64,000 bases of DNA. It comes from JANQOH01 sp965243325 (GTDB lineage Bacteria; Pseudomonadota; Alphaproteobacteria; UBA7887). Under the pieces are notes generated by a model. The model was given only the letters and a program-made list of their open reading frames with translations, searched no databases and had not been told where the DNA came from. The DNA lies in NCBI GenBank assembly GCA_965243325.1, contig CBDEUQ010000003.1:434001-498000 (forward strand), read 5' to 3'. Positions 21,916 to 30,580 of this stretch are shown here, piece by piece. The number at the start of each line of letters is the position of its first letter. Positions within the stretch are counted from its first letter, which is position 1. The position numbers were made by a program, and so were the translations under genes.

Positions 21916-24678
21916 TTACTCGCGCGTTGCTCCGAACCCGGCGGAGAGATCGTCGCGTTCGAGCGTTCCCGCGGCGCCCTGGTGGTCGGCGCCGACGAAA
22001 ATCCCCGTGAGCGCGCCGCCGTCGCCTCCCGCGCGATGAAACGTGTTGCCGCGAACGGCGATGGCGTAATCGAGGTCGCCGTCGCCCCACATGGTGCCTG
22101 TGCCGGGGGCGCCGGGCGGGGCGCCCGCGGTCCAGGTCTCCAGGCTTTCGAAGGACGCGGTGCCGCCAAGGGTCGAGAGCTCGACGGCGATCGTGGCATC
22201 GCCGGCGACCGGGGCGCCCGCCGGGGTGAAGCCGAGGAGCTCTCCGTTCCACGCGACGTTGCCGCTGAGCGGGCTGTCGGCGAGGTTCGTGCGCGGACTG
22301 GGGCCGCCGGCCCAGGGACGGACGAAGCCGTTGCGGTGCGCGGCGCCGAAGGCGGCGGCTCCGGCACGGCCGGCGAGGTGTGTCGAGGTGTCGGACCAGT
22401 CGCCCAGCTCGCGGTGTATGTCCCCGGCGCTGGAGCCCGGCTCAAGACGCATGTAGGCGGCGCGCAGGGCTTCTTGATTGACAGGTTCGAGACCCGTTGC
22501 GTCGCCATATAAACCGAGGCTGCTCAGCAGTTTGTCGAGGACCGTATCGAGAAGGCCGTCGTTGAAGGGGTTGTCGGGGTGTATCCAGAGGCGGGCGTAA
22601 GCGATTTGGTTGGCGTTGTCGTCCCATCCATAGCCGCGTTGGGTGAGTCCACGGTTGTGCTTGTAGCGTTCGGGGTTTCGGCCATAGGCGGGCCATTCGT
22701 CTCTCGGCACGAAGAATACGTGGATCTGGCCACCTGGTATGGCGGGCTCGGTGCCGGTGAATGGCGGCGCGCTGGTGCCGATTTCAATATGCAGGTCTGG
22801 GGGCAAGGCCTCGTTGACGATTTGCACGGCTCGCAGGACCGTCTCGACGTGACGGGAAGGGGTGCTTTCCTCGATATGCACGGTGGGAGCCGAGAAAAAG
22901 CCCAAACGACCAGGGTACTGGTCCGGCTCGGTGCCGGTTGCGCGCTGGGTGTGCCAATTGTGGCCGGCGTACCATTTCCTGTCCCAGAGGTCCTGCTTCA
23001 GATAGCGCGCGACGTCGGCTTTCCCGACCCCGTCGCGCAACCGTCCCCACGACGTGGCGGGCCGATTCGCGACGGGGTCGAGGAATGCGGCGGTGAAGAT
23101 GCCCGTGCCGACCCGTAGTGCGCCGAATTCCTCGAGGACGGGCGCGAGAGCGACGTCTTGTGCGCGCGGGGCCGGCAGTGCCGGCGGAACGTAGATGGCG
23201 TGAACCGGCGAATCTGTCGCGTAGGCGGTGTCGACGGCGTGGGCGGAGTGGCTGCCACGGACGGCCCCGAAGCCGGCGGAGAGATCGTCGCGCTCGAGGG
23301 TGCCGGCGGCGACCTGGTGGCCGTCGCCGGTGAAGATACCGGTCAGCACCCCGTCGTCCCCTCCCGTGCGCTGGAAGGTGTTGCCGTCGACGGCGATGTC
23401 GTAGCCGAGATTGCCGTCGCCCCAGGTGGCGCCGGTGCCGGCGGCGCCGGGCGGAATACCCGCGGTCCACGTCTCCAGGCTCTCGAAGGATGCGGTGCCG
23501 AGCAGGGTCGCGAGATCGACGCCGATCGCGGCGTCGCCGGCGACCGCGGCACCCCCGGGTGTGAAGCCGAGGAGCGCGCCGTGCCATTCGACGTCGCCGC
23601 TGAGCCTGCTGCCGGCGAGGTTCGTTCGCGGGCTCGGCCCGCCGGCCCATGGACGGACGAAGCCGTTGCGGTGCGCTGCGCCGAAGACGGTGGTACCGGC
23701 CTTGCCGACAATGTAGGTGGACGTGCTTGACCAATCGGCGAGGCCGGCCTGAACGGCGTCGGCGTCGTCGCCGAAGCCGAGGTGCATATAGGCGGCGCGC
23801 AGGGCTTCGCTGTCGACGGGCCAGATGGGTGCGTCCGAGCGACCGCTCCAACTGACGTTGAGGGAGGACTGGACGCCTGTCGGGTGATCCATGAAACCCA
23901 AGGCATGCAGCAGCTCGTGGACGAACGTGTTGAGCACTTGGTGGCCGTCGTAGGACCTGCTCGTGTCCATCCAGATTCTGCCAGATTGAGTGTAGACGTC
24001 GCCACCCCGCCACGACGAAGACATGCCGCCTGTTCCGGCGGCATTCTTGTAGTAGTCGCCGTAGTGCGGCCAGCTTGTCCGCGGCGCGAAGAAAACGTGG
24101 ATCTGTCCCCCGGGTATCTCGGGGTGGTCGCCTGTGAATGCTGGCGCGTCGGGGCCGATCCGGATATGCCAGCGGGGAGGCAGGGCTTCGTTGACGATCT
24201 GGACGCCCCGCAGGACGGCGTTGACTTGGGCGGGGCTGGTGCCGGCCTCGATGTGGACGGTGGGCGCGGACAGGAACCGTGGGAGGCCGGGATAGGTGCG
24301 CGTGTTGTTGTCGATGTACCAGTTGGCGTCGAAGAGTATCTGCTCCAGATAGTGCTGGACGTCAGCTTTTCCGACCCCGTCGCGGACCCGGCCCCACGAC
24401 GTCCCGGGGCGGTCGGGGACCGGCGCGAGGAGTGCGACGTGGAGGAAGGCGGCGCTGAAGATGTCCATGCCGACCGCGAGTACGCCGGATTGGTCGATGA
24501 CGGGTGTCTGGGCGACGTCTTCCGCGTGCGGCGCCGGATGCGTGTGCGGAGCGTAGATCGAGCGACCAGCGGAATCCGACGCGGCGAAAGTGTGGCTGTC
24601 GCTTCCGGGTCCGCCGCCGCCACAGGCGCCAAGAGACAGCGCCGCCGCGGCCGCGATGCAGGGAATCCGTGTGGTCAT
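21916..24678 (-). CDS. Lipoprotein with duplicated metalloprotease plus TbpB-like barrel units
   Basis: 920 residues. A lipobox (LGAC, Cys19) predicts a lipoprotein. Two units of about 430 residues follow (about 40-475 and 495-920), each a zinc-protease-like domain then a beta-rich barrel resembling the C-lobe barrel of transferrin-binding protein B (FGAAHRNGFVRPWAGGPSPR in both; TGTLERDD-like and LSAGFGA near each end). The first unit keeps a metzincin-type site, H254-E255-L-L-H258...G261...D264. In the second, the same place reads DKLLSSLGLYGD, so the zinc ligands are lost. Likely an exported surface protein with one active and one inactive protease. GGAG eight bases before the ATG supports the start. 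Confidence 0.82.
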   Translation of the reverse strand: MTTRIPCIAAAAALSLGACGGGGPGSDSHTFAASDSAGRSIYAPHTHPAPHAEDVAQTPVIDQSGVLAVGMDIFSAAFLHVALLAPVPDRPGTSWGRVRDGVGKADVQHYLEQILFDANWYIDNNTRTYPGLPRFLSAPTVHIEAGTSPAQVNAVLRGVQIVNEALPPRWHIRIGPDAPAFTGDHPEIPGGQIHVFFAPRTSWPHYGDYYKNAAGTGGMSSSWRGGDVYTQSGRIWMDTSRSYDGHQVLNTFVHELLHALGFMDHPTGVQSSLNVSWSGRSDAPIWPVDSEALRAAYMHLGFGDDADAVQAGLADWSSTSTYIVGKAGTTVFGAAHRNGFVRPWAGGPSPRTNLAGSRLSGDVEWHGALLGFTPGGAAVAGDAAIGVDLATLLGTASFESLETWTAGIPPGAAGTGATWGDGNLGYDIAVDGNTFQRTGGDDGVLTGIFTGDGHQVAAGTLERDDLSAGFGAVRGSHSAHAVDTAYATDSPVHAIYVPPALPAPRAQDVALAPVLEEFGALRVGTGIFTAAFLDPVANRPATSWGRLRDGVGKADVARYLKQDLWDRKWYAGHNWHTQRATGTEPDQYPGRLGFFSAPTVHIEESTPSRHVETVLRAVQIVNEALPPDLHIEIGTSAPPFTGTEPAIPGGQIHVFFVPRDEWPAYGRNPERYKHNRGLTQRGYGWDDNANQIAYARLWIHPDNPFNDGLLDTVLDKLLSSLGLYGDATGLEPVNQEALRAAYMRLEPGSSAGDIHRELGDWSDTSTHLAGRAGAAAFGAAHRNGFVRPWAGGPSPRTNLADSPLSGNVAWNGELLGFTPAGAPVAGDATIAVELSTLGGTASFESLETWTAGAPPGAPGTGTMWGDGDLDYAIAVRGNTFHRAGGDGGALTGIFVGADHQGAAGTLERDDLSAGFGATRE

Positions 24679-24715
24679 GGCTCGGTCTCCGTGGGGTTGA
24701 GCGGGCGCCCTGCGC

Positions 24716-27052
24716 CTATGCGCAGGACGAGTATCCGCAGGCGTTGCAGCGGTCGCAGCCTTCCTGATGGACGAGCCCGGGCTGGCTGCATCGGGGGCAT
24801 GGCGCCGGAAGGCGCCGCGGGGGTGCGTCGCCGGCCGCGGCTGCGGCCTCGAGCACGCGCGGCGCGTCGTCGGAGGCGATGAAGCCGATGGCCTTCATGT
24901 GGCTCTCGACGACTTCGCCGATTGCCGCGAGCAGGGACGGCACGTAGCGTCCGGCCATCCACTGTCCGCCGCGCGGGTCGAAGACGGCCTTCAGCTCGTC
25001 GACGACGAACGAGACGTCGCCGCCGCGGCGGAAGACGGCGCTGATCATGCGTGTCAGCGCGACGGTCCATGCGTAGTGATTCATGTTCTTCGAGTTGATG
25101 AACACCTCGAACGGGCGCCGGCGCCCGCCGTTCTCCACGTCGTTGATAGTGATATAGATCGCGTGGTCGGACTCGGGCCAGCGCAGCTTGTAGGTGGCGC
25201 CGAGCAGGGTCTCGGGCCGGGCGAGCGGCTGGGTCAGCGATATGACCTCGGCGGACCGTGTCGGCAGTGCCGCGGGTTTCTCGGCGGCCTGTTCGAGCGG
25301 CAGCTCGGGCTGATCGGTTTGGGCGTCGGGCTCAGGCTCGGGCTCTGTGGAGAGTACGGAGCCGGTCACGTCGTTGGGCCGGTAGGTGGTGCAGCCCTTG
25401 CAGCCGGAGTCCCAGGCGCGGCGGTAGACGTCCTGGAAGTCCTCGAAAGCGATGTCCTCGGGCACGTTGATGGTCTTCGAGATGGCGGCGTCGACATGGT
25501 CTTGGGCCGCCGCCTGCATGGCGACGTGTTCGGCGGGAGTGAGCGCGGCGGTGTCGACGAAATAGTCGGGAAGAGCCGCGTCTGCGCCGTGTAGGTGCCG
25601 GTAGAGGCGCACGGCGTAGTCGGAGACTTCTTGCTCGCGCTTCGTGCCGTCGGGCAGGAGGACCTTGCGCCGGAAGGAGAAGGCGAAGACGGGCTCGATC
25701 CCGGACGAGACGTTGCTTGCGAGAAGCGAGATGGTGCCGGTGGGCGCGATCGCGGTCAGCAGGGCGTTGCGGATGCCGTGCGCGGAGATGTGGTCGCAAA
25801 CGTCGTCATCGAGGCCTGATACGGTCTGGCCGGTGAGATAGGGGTCATGCTCGAAGAGGGGGAACGGACCTTTCTCGCGCGCGAGATCGACAGAGGCGAG
25901 ATACGCGGCCCGCTGCAGAAGGCCAAGCCAGTCGCCGGTGAGGGCAACCGCGCGTTCGGAACCGTAGCGGGTCCGCAGCATGATGAGAGCGTCGGCGAGG
26001 CCGGTGACGCCGAGTCCGATGCGGCGTTTCGCCTCGGCTTCCTCTTTCTGGGCCGGAAGGGGGAAGCGGGAGACGTCGATGGCGTTGTCGAGCATGCGAA
26101 CGGCGGTGCGCACCGTGGTCTCAAACGCCGGTTCGTCGAGTGCGGCGTCGGCTTCGAAGGGTCGATCGACGAAGCGGGCGAGATTGACTGAGCCGAGCAG
26201 GCAGGCGCCGTAGGGTGGGAGTGGCTCTTCACCGCATGGATTGGTGGCAGCGATGGTTTCGCAGTACGCCAGGTTGTTCCGGGCGTTGATGCGGTCGATG
26301 AAGATCACGCCGGGTTCGGCATGATCGTACGTGGAGCGCATGATCTGGTTCCATAAGTCACGGGCGCGGAGGGTTCGGTACTTCTTGCCCTCGAAGACGA
26401 GATCCCAGTCGGCGTTCGCGTCGACGGCGTCCATGAAGGCGTTGGTGATGAGGACCGAGAGGTTGAACATGCGCAGGAGGAGCGGATCGGCCTTGGCGGC
26501 GATGAAGTCCTCGATGTCGGGGTGGTCGCAGCGCAGCGTCGCCATCATGGCGCCGCGGCGGTGGCCGGCGCTCATGATGGTGCGGCACATGGCGTCCCAG
26601 ACGTTCATGAAGCTGACGGGACCGGAGGCGTCGGCGCCGATCCGGTAGACGAGCGCGCCCTTGGGCCGGAGGGTGGAGAAGTCGTATCCGATTCCACCGC
26701 CCTGCTGCATGGTGAGGGCAGCCTCGCGAAGGTGCCGGAAGATCCCGGAGAGGTCGTCCGGGATGGTTCCCATGACGAAGCAGTTGAAAAGGGTGACGTC
26801 GCGGTCGGCGTCGGCGCCGGCGATGATGCGGCCCGCGGGCAGGAAGCGGTCGTCGGTGAGCGCCTGCAGGAATGCGGCCTCGTGGGCGGCGCGCGTCTCG
26901 GGTGTCTCCGCGGCCGCAAGGGCATGGGCAACGCGCGTGCGCGTGGCGTGGGGATCGGCGTCGATCGGGGTGCCGTCGCGGTGTTTGAGACGGTATTTCA
27001 TGTCCCAAATGTCGCGCGAAATGTCCGGCACCGGCATGTCGATTATGCCCAT
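24716..27052 (-). CDS. nrdJ: Adenosylcobalamin-dependent (class II) ribonucleotide reductase
   Basis: 778 residues. It makes deoxyribonucleotides from ribonucleotides using a cobalamin-generated thiyl radical. The active-site loop NPCGEEPL (271-278) holds N271, C273 and E275; C91 in LFNCFVMG is the likely redox partner. SGCKGCTTYRPND and a C-terminal cysteine cluster (CPRCSQ...CDRCNACGYSSC) match the long class II enzymes with a zinc-ribbon tail. The start at 27052 is preceded by AGGAG; the longer upstream frame is the antisense of the coiled-coil gene. No cobalamin riboswitch was found upstream. Presence in the accessory block suggests dNTP supply for element replication, or a host gene at its edge. 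Confidence 0.94.
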   Translation of the reverse strand: MGIIDMPVPDISRDIWDMKYRLKHRDGTPIDADPHATRTRVAHALAAAETPETRAAHEAAFLQALTDDRFLPAGRIIAGADADRDVTLFNCFVMGTIPDDLSGIFRHLREAALTMQQGGGIGYDFSTLRPKGALVYRIGADASGPVSFMNVWDAMCRTIMSAGHRRGAMMATLRCDHPDIEDFIAAKADPLLLRMFNLSVLITNAFMDAVDANADWDLVFEGKKYRTLRARDLWNQIMRSTYDHAEPGVIFIDRINARNNLAYCETIAATNPCGEEPLPPYGACLLGSVNLARFVDRPFEADAALDEPAFETTVRTAVRMLDNAIDVSRFPLPAQKEEAEAKRRIGLGVTGLADALIMLRTRYGSERAVALTGDWLGLLQRAAYLASVDLAREKGPFPLFEHDPYLTGQTVSGLDDDVCDHISAHGIRNALLTAIAPTGTISLLASNVSSGIEPVFAFSFRRKVLLPDGTKREQEVSDYAVRLYRHLHGADAALPDYFVDTAALTPAEHVAMQAAAQDHVDAAISKTINVPEDIAFEDFQDVYRRAWDSGCKGCTTYRPNDVTGSVLSTEPEPEPDAQTDQPELPLEQAAEKPAALPTRSAEVISLTQPLARPETLLGATYKLRWPESDHAIYITINDVENGGRRRPFEVFINSKNMNHYAWTVALTRMISAVFRRGGDVSFVVDELKAVFDPRGGQWMAGRYVPSLLAAIGEVVESHMKAIGFIASDDAPRVLEAAAAAGDAPPRRLPAPCPRCSQPGLVHQEGCDRCNACGYSSCA

Positions 27053-27195
27053 GACGTTCTCCTGCAGGATGGCGATGTGCAATGGGTGGGCGCCGACTTC
27101 CGCCGGGCAGCCGGGCGCGCCTCTACGGCGCCGCGCTCCGACTCTGTGGATGCGGGACGGGAGTGCGGGGCTGCGGTTGGCCCGGACTGGCGCGG

Positions 27196-27717
27196 TCAGA
27201 GAATCTCGAGTGCGGCGACGGCCAATGTGGCGATGGTGATGTTGATGCCGCTGACCCAGAAGACGATCCTGGTTGTGGTTTTGGCCGCACTGGCCTCGAT
27301 AGCGTCGGGTACTATGGCGACGTCGGTCTTCAGCGTGGCGACGTCGGCCTTCAGCGCGGCGACGTCGGCCTTCAGCGCGGCGACGTCGGTCTTCAGGGCG
27401 GCGACGTCGGTCTTCAGCGCGGCGAACTGGGTTTCGCACCAGGATCGGAGGCCGGCGATCTCGGTTCTCACTTTGGCGAATTCGGCTTCGGTGGACGTAC
27501 GAAGATTGGCGAACTGGGTTTCGCTCCAGGTGCGCAGACGAGCGATATCGCTCCTGATCGCGGCGGCGTCGGCCTTCGTGACTATGTGACGCTGCAGGAC
27601 GTCGACCTGCAGGCGGACGATGGCTTCGGCCTGCGGTTCGGGCATGCCGGCGGAGATCAGCGCGCGGACGTGGGCGTGGGTGTCGAACAGGGGATCGGTC
27701 GCGTCGGCCATGGCCAT
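27196..27717 (-). CDS. Coiled-coil membrane protein (DUF1640/CCDC90-like)
   Basis: 173 residues. A helical N-terminus is followed by a long coiled coil with seven-residue units (T/A-D-V-A-A-L-K repeated about five times, near residues 100-135) and a single C-terminal membrane segment (IVFWVSGINITIATLAVAAL). This layout is that of the DUF1640 family, bacterial relatives of mitochondrial CCDC90/MCUR1, whose bacterial role is unknown. The repeats are encoded by 21-bp direct repeats. It is the last gene of the block before the IS256 element. Confidence 0.75.
   Translation of the reverse strand: MAMADATDPLFDTHAHVRALISAGMPEPQAEAIVRLQVDVLQRHIVTKADAAAIRSDIARLRTWSETQFANLRTSTEAEFAKVRTEIAGLRSWCETQFAALKTDVAALKTDVAALKADVAALKADVATLKTDVAIVPDAIEASAAKTTTRIVFWVSGINITIATLAVAALEIL
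27312..27423. repeat. 21-bp tandem repeat, about five copies
   Basis: Units of the form G(T/C)CTTCAGCGCGGCGACGTCG repeat head to tail about five times inside the coiled-coil gene. Each encodes three heptad-register positions as seven residues, so copy-number change would lengthen the coil without a frameshift. Confidence 0.85.
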
Positions 27718-27763
27718 AGCATAAACCTCGAAAGTGGTTGGACGGAAGGGCAGGGGCCGGGGG

Positions 27764-29043
27764 GGTGACGTAAGAATTTATGTGTCAGGTGGGAAGGGGG
27801 TACTCCCTGTGGTGACGACAACCACAAACAGGAGCACCCCGCATGTCCCAGCAAGCTGCGACGATCATGAGCCTACCCCAGGCCTTTGAGGTGGTGAAGG
27901 AGATGCAGGCAGGCGGACTGGACTGGGGCGAGGGCTACCGCCCGCTCGGCCGCCAGGCGCTGGCCGAGATCATCGAGGGCCGGATGGCCGAGGCGGTGGA
28001 TCGCTGGCTCGACAACCTCGACGCCGGCGCGATGCGCGACCGGCGCAACGGGACCTACCGCCGCTGCCTGCTGAGCGAGCTCGGCGACATCGAGCTCAAC
28101 GTGCCGCGCACCCGGCACTTCTGCCCGACCGGGGTTGTGAAGAGCTACGCAAGGCGCGCGCCGGAGATCGACCGTGCCATCCTGGCCGGCTTCGTGCTGG
28201 GGCTTTCGACGCGCAAGGTGGGCGAGGTCCTGCTGGCCCTGCTCGGGCGCCCGGTCTCGGCCGCGACGGTGAGCCGGGTCTCCAAGACGCTCGACATGGC
28301 GGTCGAGGCCTTCCACCGCAGGCCGCTGAAGAACGCCTACAAGGCGCTGATGCTCGACGGCGTGGTGCTGGCCCGCAAGACCGGCGCCGGCGCGCTCAGG
28401 AGGCCGGTCCTGGTGGCGCTCGGCATCCGCCCCGACGGCAAGAAGGAGATCATCGACTTCCATCTCGCCGTCAGCGAAGGCGCCCGCGAGTGGGAAGTGT
28501 TCCTCAACCGGCTGTACCACCGCGGGCTCACCGGCGAAGGCCTTGAGATGATCTGCGTCGATGGCGGCAAGGGCCTGCTGGCTGCCTTGCCGTTCGTCTA
28601 TCCCGGCATCCCGGTTCAGAGGTGCTGGGCGCACAAGATGCGCAACATCCTCAACAAGGTCCGCAAGGCCGACCAGGAGGCCGTCAAGGCCGATGTCCAC
28701 GCCGTCATGAATGCAAAGAGCCGCCGCAAGGCCCAGAGCGCCGCCCGACGCTTCGCCGACCGCTGGCAAAGCACCTACCCCAAGGCCGTCGCCTGCCTGC
28801 GCAGCGATCTCGACGAGCTGCTCACCTGCTTCCGCTACCGGACCCTCGATGAGCGAAAGCGGGTCAGGACCACCAACGCCATCGAACGAAGGTTCCGGGA
28901 GGTCCGCAGACGAACCCGGCCCATGGGAACCTTCCAGGACCGGACCTCAATGGACCGCGTCCTCTACGCGGTATTCATCCACGAAAACAAGTCTCAGGGA
29001 ATCAGCACCCCCGTCTCCCTGACACATAACTCTTGACGTTACC
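27764..29043 (+). mobile_element. IS256-family insertion sequence
   Basis: About 1.28 kb with one transposase gene. The ends are imperfect inverted repeats that share TTATGTGTCAGG and GACGT-like outer bases: left near 27764-27798, right near 29003-29043. No clear 8-9 bp target duplication is seen in the flanks, which differ (GGCCGGGG left, CAATCGCA right), so it may have been moved or recombined after insertion. It separates the accessory block from a truncated chromosomal gene. Confidence 0.85.
27843..29036 (+). CDS. IS256-family transposase
   Basis: 397 residues, normal length for this family. DDE-type: MLDGVVLAR, then ICVDGGKGL and a late TTNAIERRFREVRRRTRPMG carry the two Asp and one Glu. 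VQRCWAHKMRNILNKV is the conserved HK-x-R-N block of the mutator/IS256 group. The ORF appears intact. Its 3' end lies in the right inverted repeat. Confidence 0.95.
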   Translation: MSQQAATIMSLPQAFEVVKEMQAGGLDWGEGYRPLGRQALAEIIEGRMAEAVDRWLDNLDAGAMRDRRNGTYRRCLLSELGDIELNVPRTRHFCPTGVVKSYARRAPEIDRAILAGFVLGLSTRKVGEVLLALLGRPVSAATVSRVSKTLDMAVEAFHRRPLKNAYKALMLDGVVLARKTGAGALRRPVLVALGIRPDGKKEIIDFHLAVSEGAREWEVFLNRLYHRGLTGEGLEMICVDGGKGLLAALPFVYPGIPVQRCWAHKMRNILNKVRKADQEAVKADVHAVMNAKSRRKAQSAARRFADRWQSTYPKAVACLRSDLDELLTCFRYRTLDERKRVRTTNAIERRFREVRRRTRPMGTFQDRTSMDRVLYAVFIHENKSQGISTPVSLTHNS

Positions 29044-29059
29044 CAATCGCAATCCGTTG

Positions 29060-29190
29060 TTGACATCGGTCGCGACCGGGAGCATCTTCCCGGAACGACA
29101 TTCCGGGAATTTCGGCAAGGCGCGACTGGCGCGAGGTTACCGAGGGATGTTGAAAGGGGCTGCTGTGGGTGGCGGCCCTTTTCTTTTTTC
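29060..29190 (+). ncRNA. Possible small RNA: promoter-like box, hairpin, intrinsic terminator
   Basis: TTGACA at 29060 is followed 17 bases on by a weak -10. Next is a perfect 9-bp hairpin, TTCCCGGAA / TTCCGGGAA (29087-29109, 5-base loop). The unit ends in a GC-rich stem followed by a T run (29153-29190). No protein is convincing here. It could be an independent RNA of about 100 bases, or the tail of a gene cut off when the IS256 element arrived. Confidence 0.4.
29153..29190 (+). terminator. Intrinsic terminator
   Basis: AAAGGG...CCCTTT outer stem, inner C-T-G-C/G-C-G-G pairs with one bulge, loop TGTGGGTG, then TTTTCTTTTTT. Confidence 0.65.
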
Positions 29191-29204
29191 CGATATGCGT
29201 ATTG

Positions 29205-29232
29205 ACAAAAAACCCGCCGTCGGGCTGGAGTC
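29205..29232 (-). terminator. Intrinsic terminator downstream of the nitroreductase-hydrolase pair
   Basis: Read on the minus strand: AGCCCGACGGCGGGTTTTTT, a short CCCG/CGGG stem followed by six T. It lies about 25 bp after the stop of the truncated hydrolase, as expected for the end of that transcript. Confidence 0.6.
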
Positions 29233-29255
29233 CTCCTGCGCCTACCGTGTTCGTG

Positions 29256-29693
29256 CTACGGAGCTGCAGGGGCTGTGGGCCACGGTAAGGCGTTGGCTAT
29301 GTCAAGAATCTGGTCTTGCGGATCAACGACCTCGCGGATCGGCCGCACGCGGGCCATGACAGTGCCGTCCGCGCCCGGTGGCGGCTCCGGTCCGACGAGC
29401 ACGAGTCGGGAGTCCGACCCGCCCCAACCGCGGTAGTCAATGGTGAGGACGACAAACCCGGCATGTGCCAGATCGCGGGCGTACGCGCTGTTCAAATGGT
29501 CGCGCGTGCCGCCCCAACCGTGGCTCATGAGAACGGCCGGCGCGGAAGCGTCGGCGGCGAGACCGGCGGGAAACCACAGATCGCCCGCGATGCGCGTTCC
29601 CTCACTCCAGATGTCGACGCCGCGGCGTTCCTGCGCTTGCGCCGCACCAGCCGCCAGAACGGCAAGCAGCAGGAATACCGGACCCTGCTTCAT
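29256..29693 (-). pseudogene. Alpha/beta hydrolase, truncated after the first third
   Basis: 145 residues. A signal peptide (LLLAVLAAGAAQAQ) is followed by a secreted alpha/beta hydrolase start: VLMSHGWGGTRDHLN (oxyanion region), FVVLTIDYRGWGGSDSR and EVVDPQDQILDIANAL. Family members continue for another 150-200 residues with the nucleophile elbow GxSxG and the catalytic Asp/His, all missing here. The break lies close to the IS256 element and accessory block, so loss of the rest during an insertion is likely. Its start overlaps the nitroreductase stop as ATGA. Confidence 0.75.
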
Positions 29694-30394
29694 TCGAATC
29701 CCCTGATCCGCGCGAAGCCCGACACCGGTTCGCGCTCGGTCTCCAACCGATTCTCGGGCGCCGCGGGGTCAGCATAGCCCAGGGCCATCCCGCAGATCAC
29801 ACATTCGCTCGCGGGCAGCGCGAGCGCCTCGCGAATGATCCGGTGATAGCGTGCGAACGACATCTGTGGGCAGGTATCGAGCCCGCGGGCCCGCGCCGCC
29901 ACCATGATGTTTTGGAGGAACATGCCGCAATCGAGCCAGCTACCTATCTCGAGCACACGGTCGATGGTGAAGATGAGGCCGACGGGCGCGTCGAAGAACA
30001 GGTAGTTGCGCCGCTGCTGAGCGTGCATCCGGTCATTTTCGCCCTTGGTGATCCCGAGCAGCCCGTAAAGCGCCCATCCGACCGTGCGCCTGCGCGTCTT
30101 GTAGGGCTCGGGAAAGCTCGCGGGATAGTAAGGAAACTCGCTCTCGTGGCCAGCGGCGCGCGCATCGTACGCTGCAAGGATCGCATCCTGCAGCGCGCGG
30201 CGTTCGTCACCGGCCAGGACGGTGACCTTCCACGGCTGCATGTTCGTGCCGCTCGGCGCGCGGCTTGCCACCGCAAGCAGTGACTCCACCGTTTCGCGTG
30301 AGACCGGTGTATCGACAAAGCGTCGCACCGACCGTCGGCTCACGATCGCCGCGTCCACGGCCGCGACCCGGTTCGCCGTCACGTCCAGATCCAC
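29690..30394 (-). CDS. Nitroreductase-family flavoprotein
   Basis: 234 residues from a GTG start. AIVSRRSVRRFVDTPVSRET and APSGTNMQPWKVTVL are the FMN-binding regions of NADH:FMN nitroreductases. GLDTCPQMSF and FLQNIMVAARARG are the typical second half. It reduces nitro compounds or quinones; the natural substrate is not evident. An ATG at 30484 is in frame, but the GTG at 30394 has GGAG seven bases upstream and starts where the family does. Stop overlaps the hydrolase start. Confidence 0.88.
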   Translation of the reverse strand: MDLDVTANRVAAVDAAIVSRRSVRRFVDTPVSRETVESLLAVASRAPSGTNMQPWKVTVLAGDERRALQDAILAAYDARAAGHESEFPYYPASFPEPYKTRRRTVGWALYGLLGITKGENDRMHAQQRRNYLFFDAPVGLIFTIDRVLEIGSWLDCGMFLQNIMVAARARGLDTCPQMSFARYHRIIREALALPASECVICGMALGYADPAAPENRLETEREPVSGFARIRGFE

Positions 30395-30580
30395 GTGTGT
30401 TCTCCCGCCACGGTGTGTCACCGTCGCGGTCAGGTCGCGCAACCACGCCGCTTTGTCAATGGACGGGCGATGCCTTGCCGGCATGAGGCGTCGCCGTTAA
30501 GCTTTCCGTCGGTGCCGCGTTCCGCGGTGATGGCGGTTACGGCGCTCTGTTTGCGCGGCGCGACAGGGAGATTGCCACAC

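Noticed and set aside
27053..27195. Cobalamin riboswitch before the B12-dependent reductase
   Set aside because: None of the conserved B12-box elements is present.
24716..27439. Longer N-terminus for the ribonucleotide reductase
   Set aside because: The extra 129 residues read through the antisense of the 21-bp repeats (RRRAEG units); AGGAG and the family start are at 27052.
29210..29265. tRNA-like 3' end (GGAGTCCTCCTGCGCCTACC)
   Set aside because: No TTCGA loop, no matching 5' acceptor arm or anticodon stem could be found.
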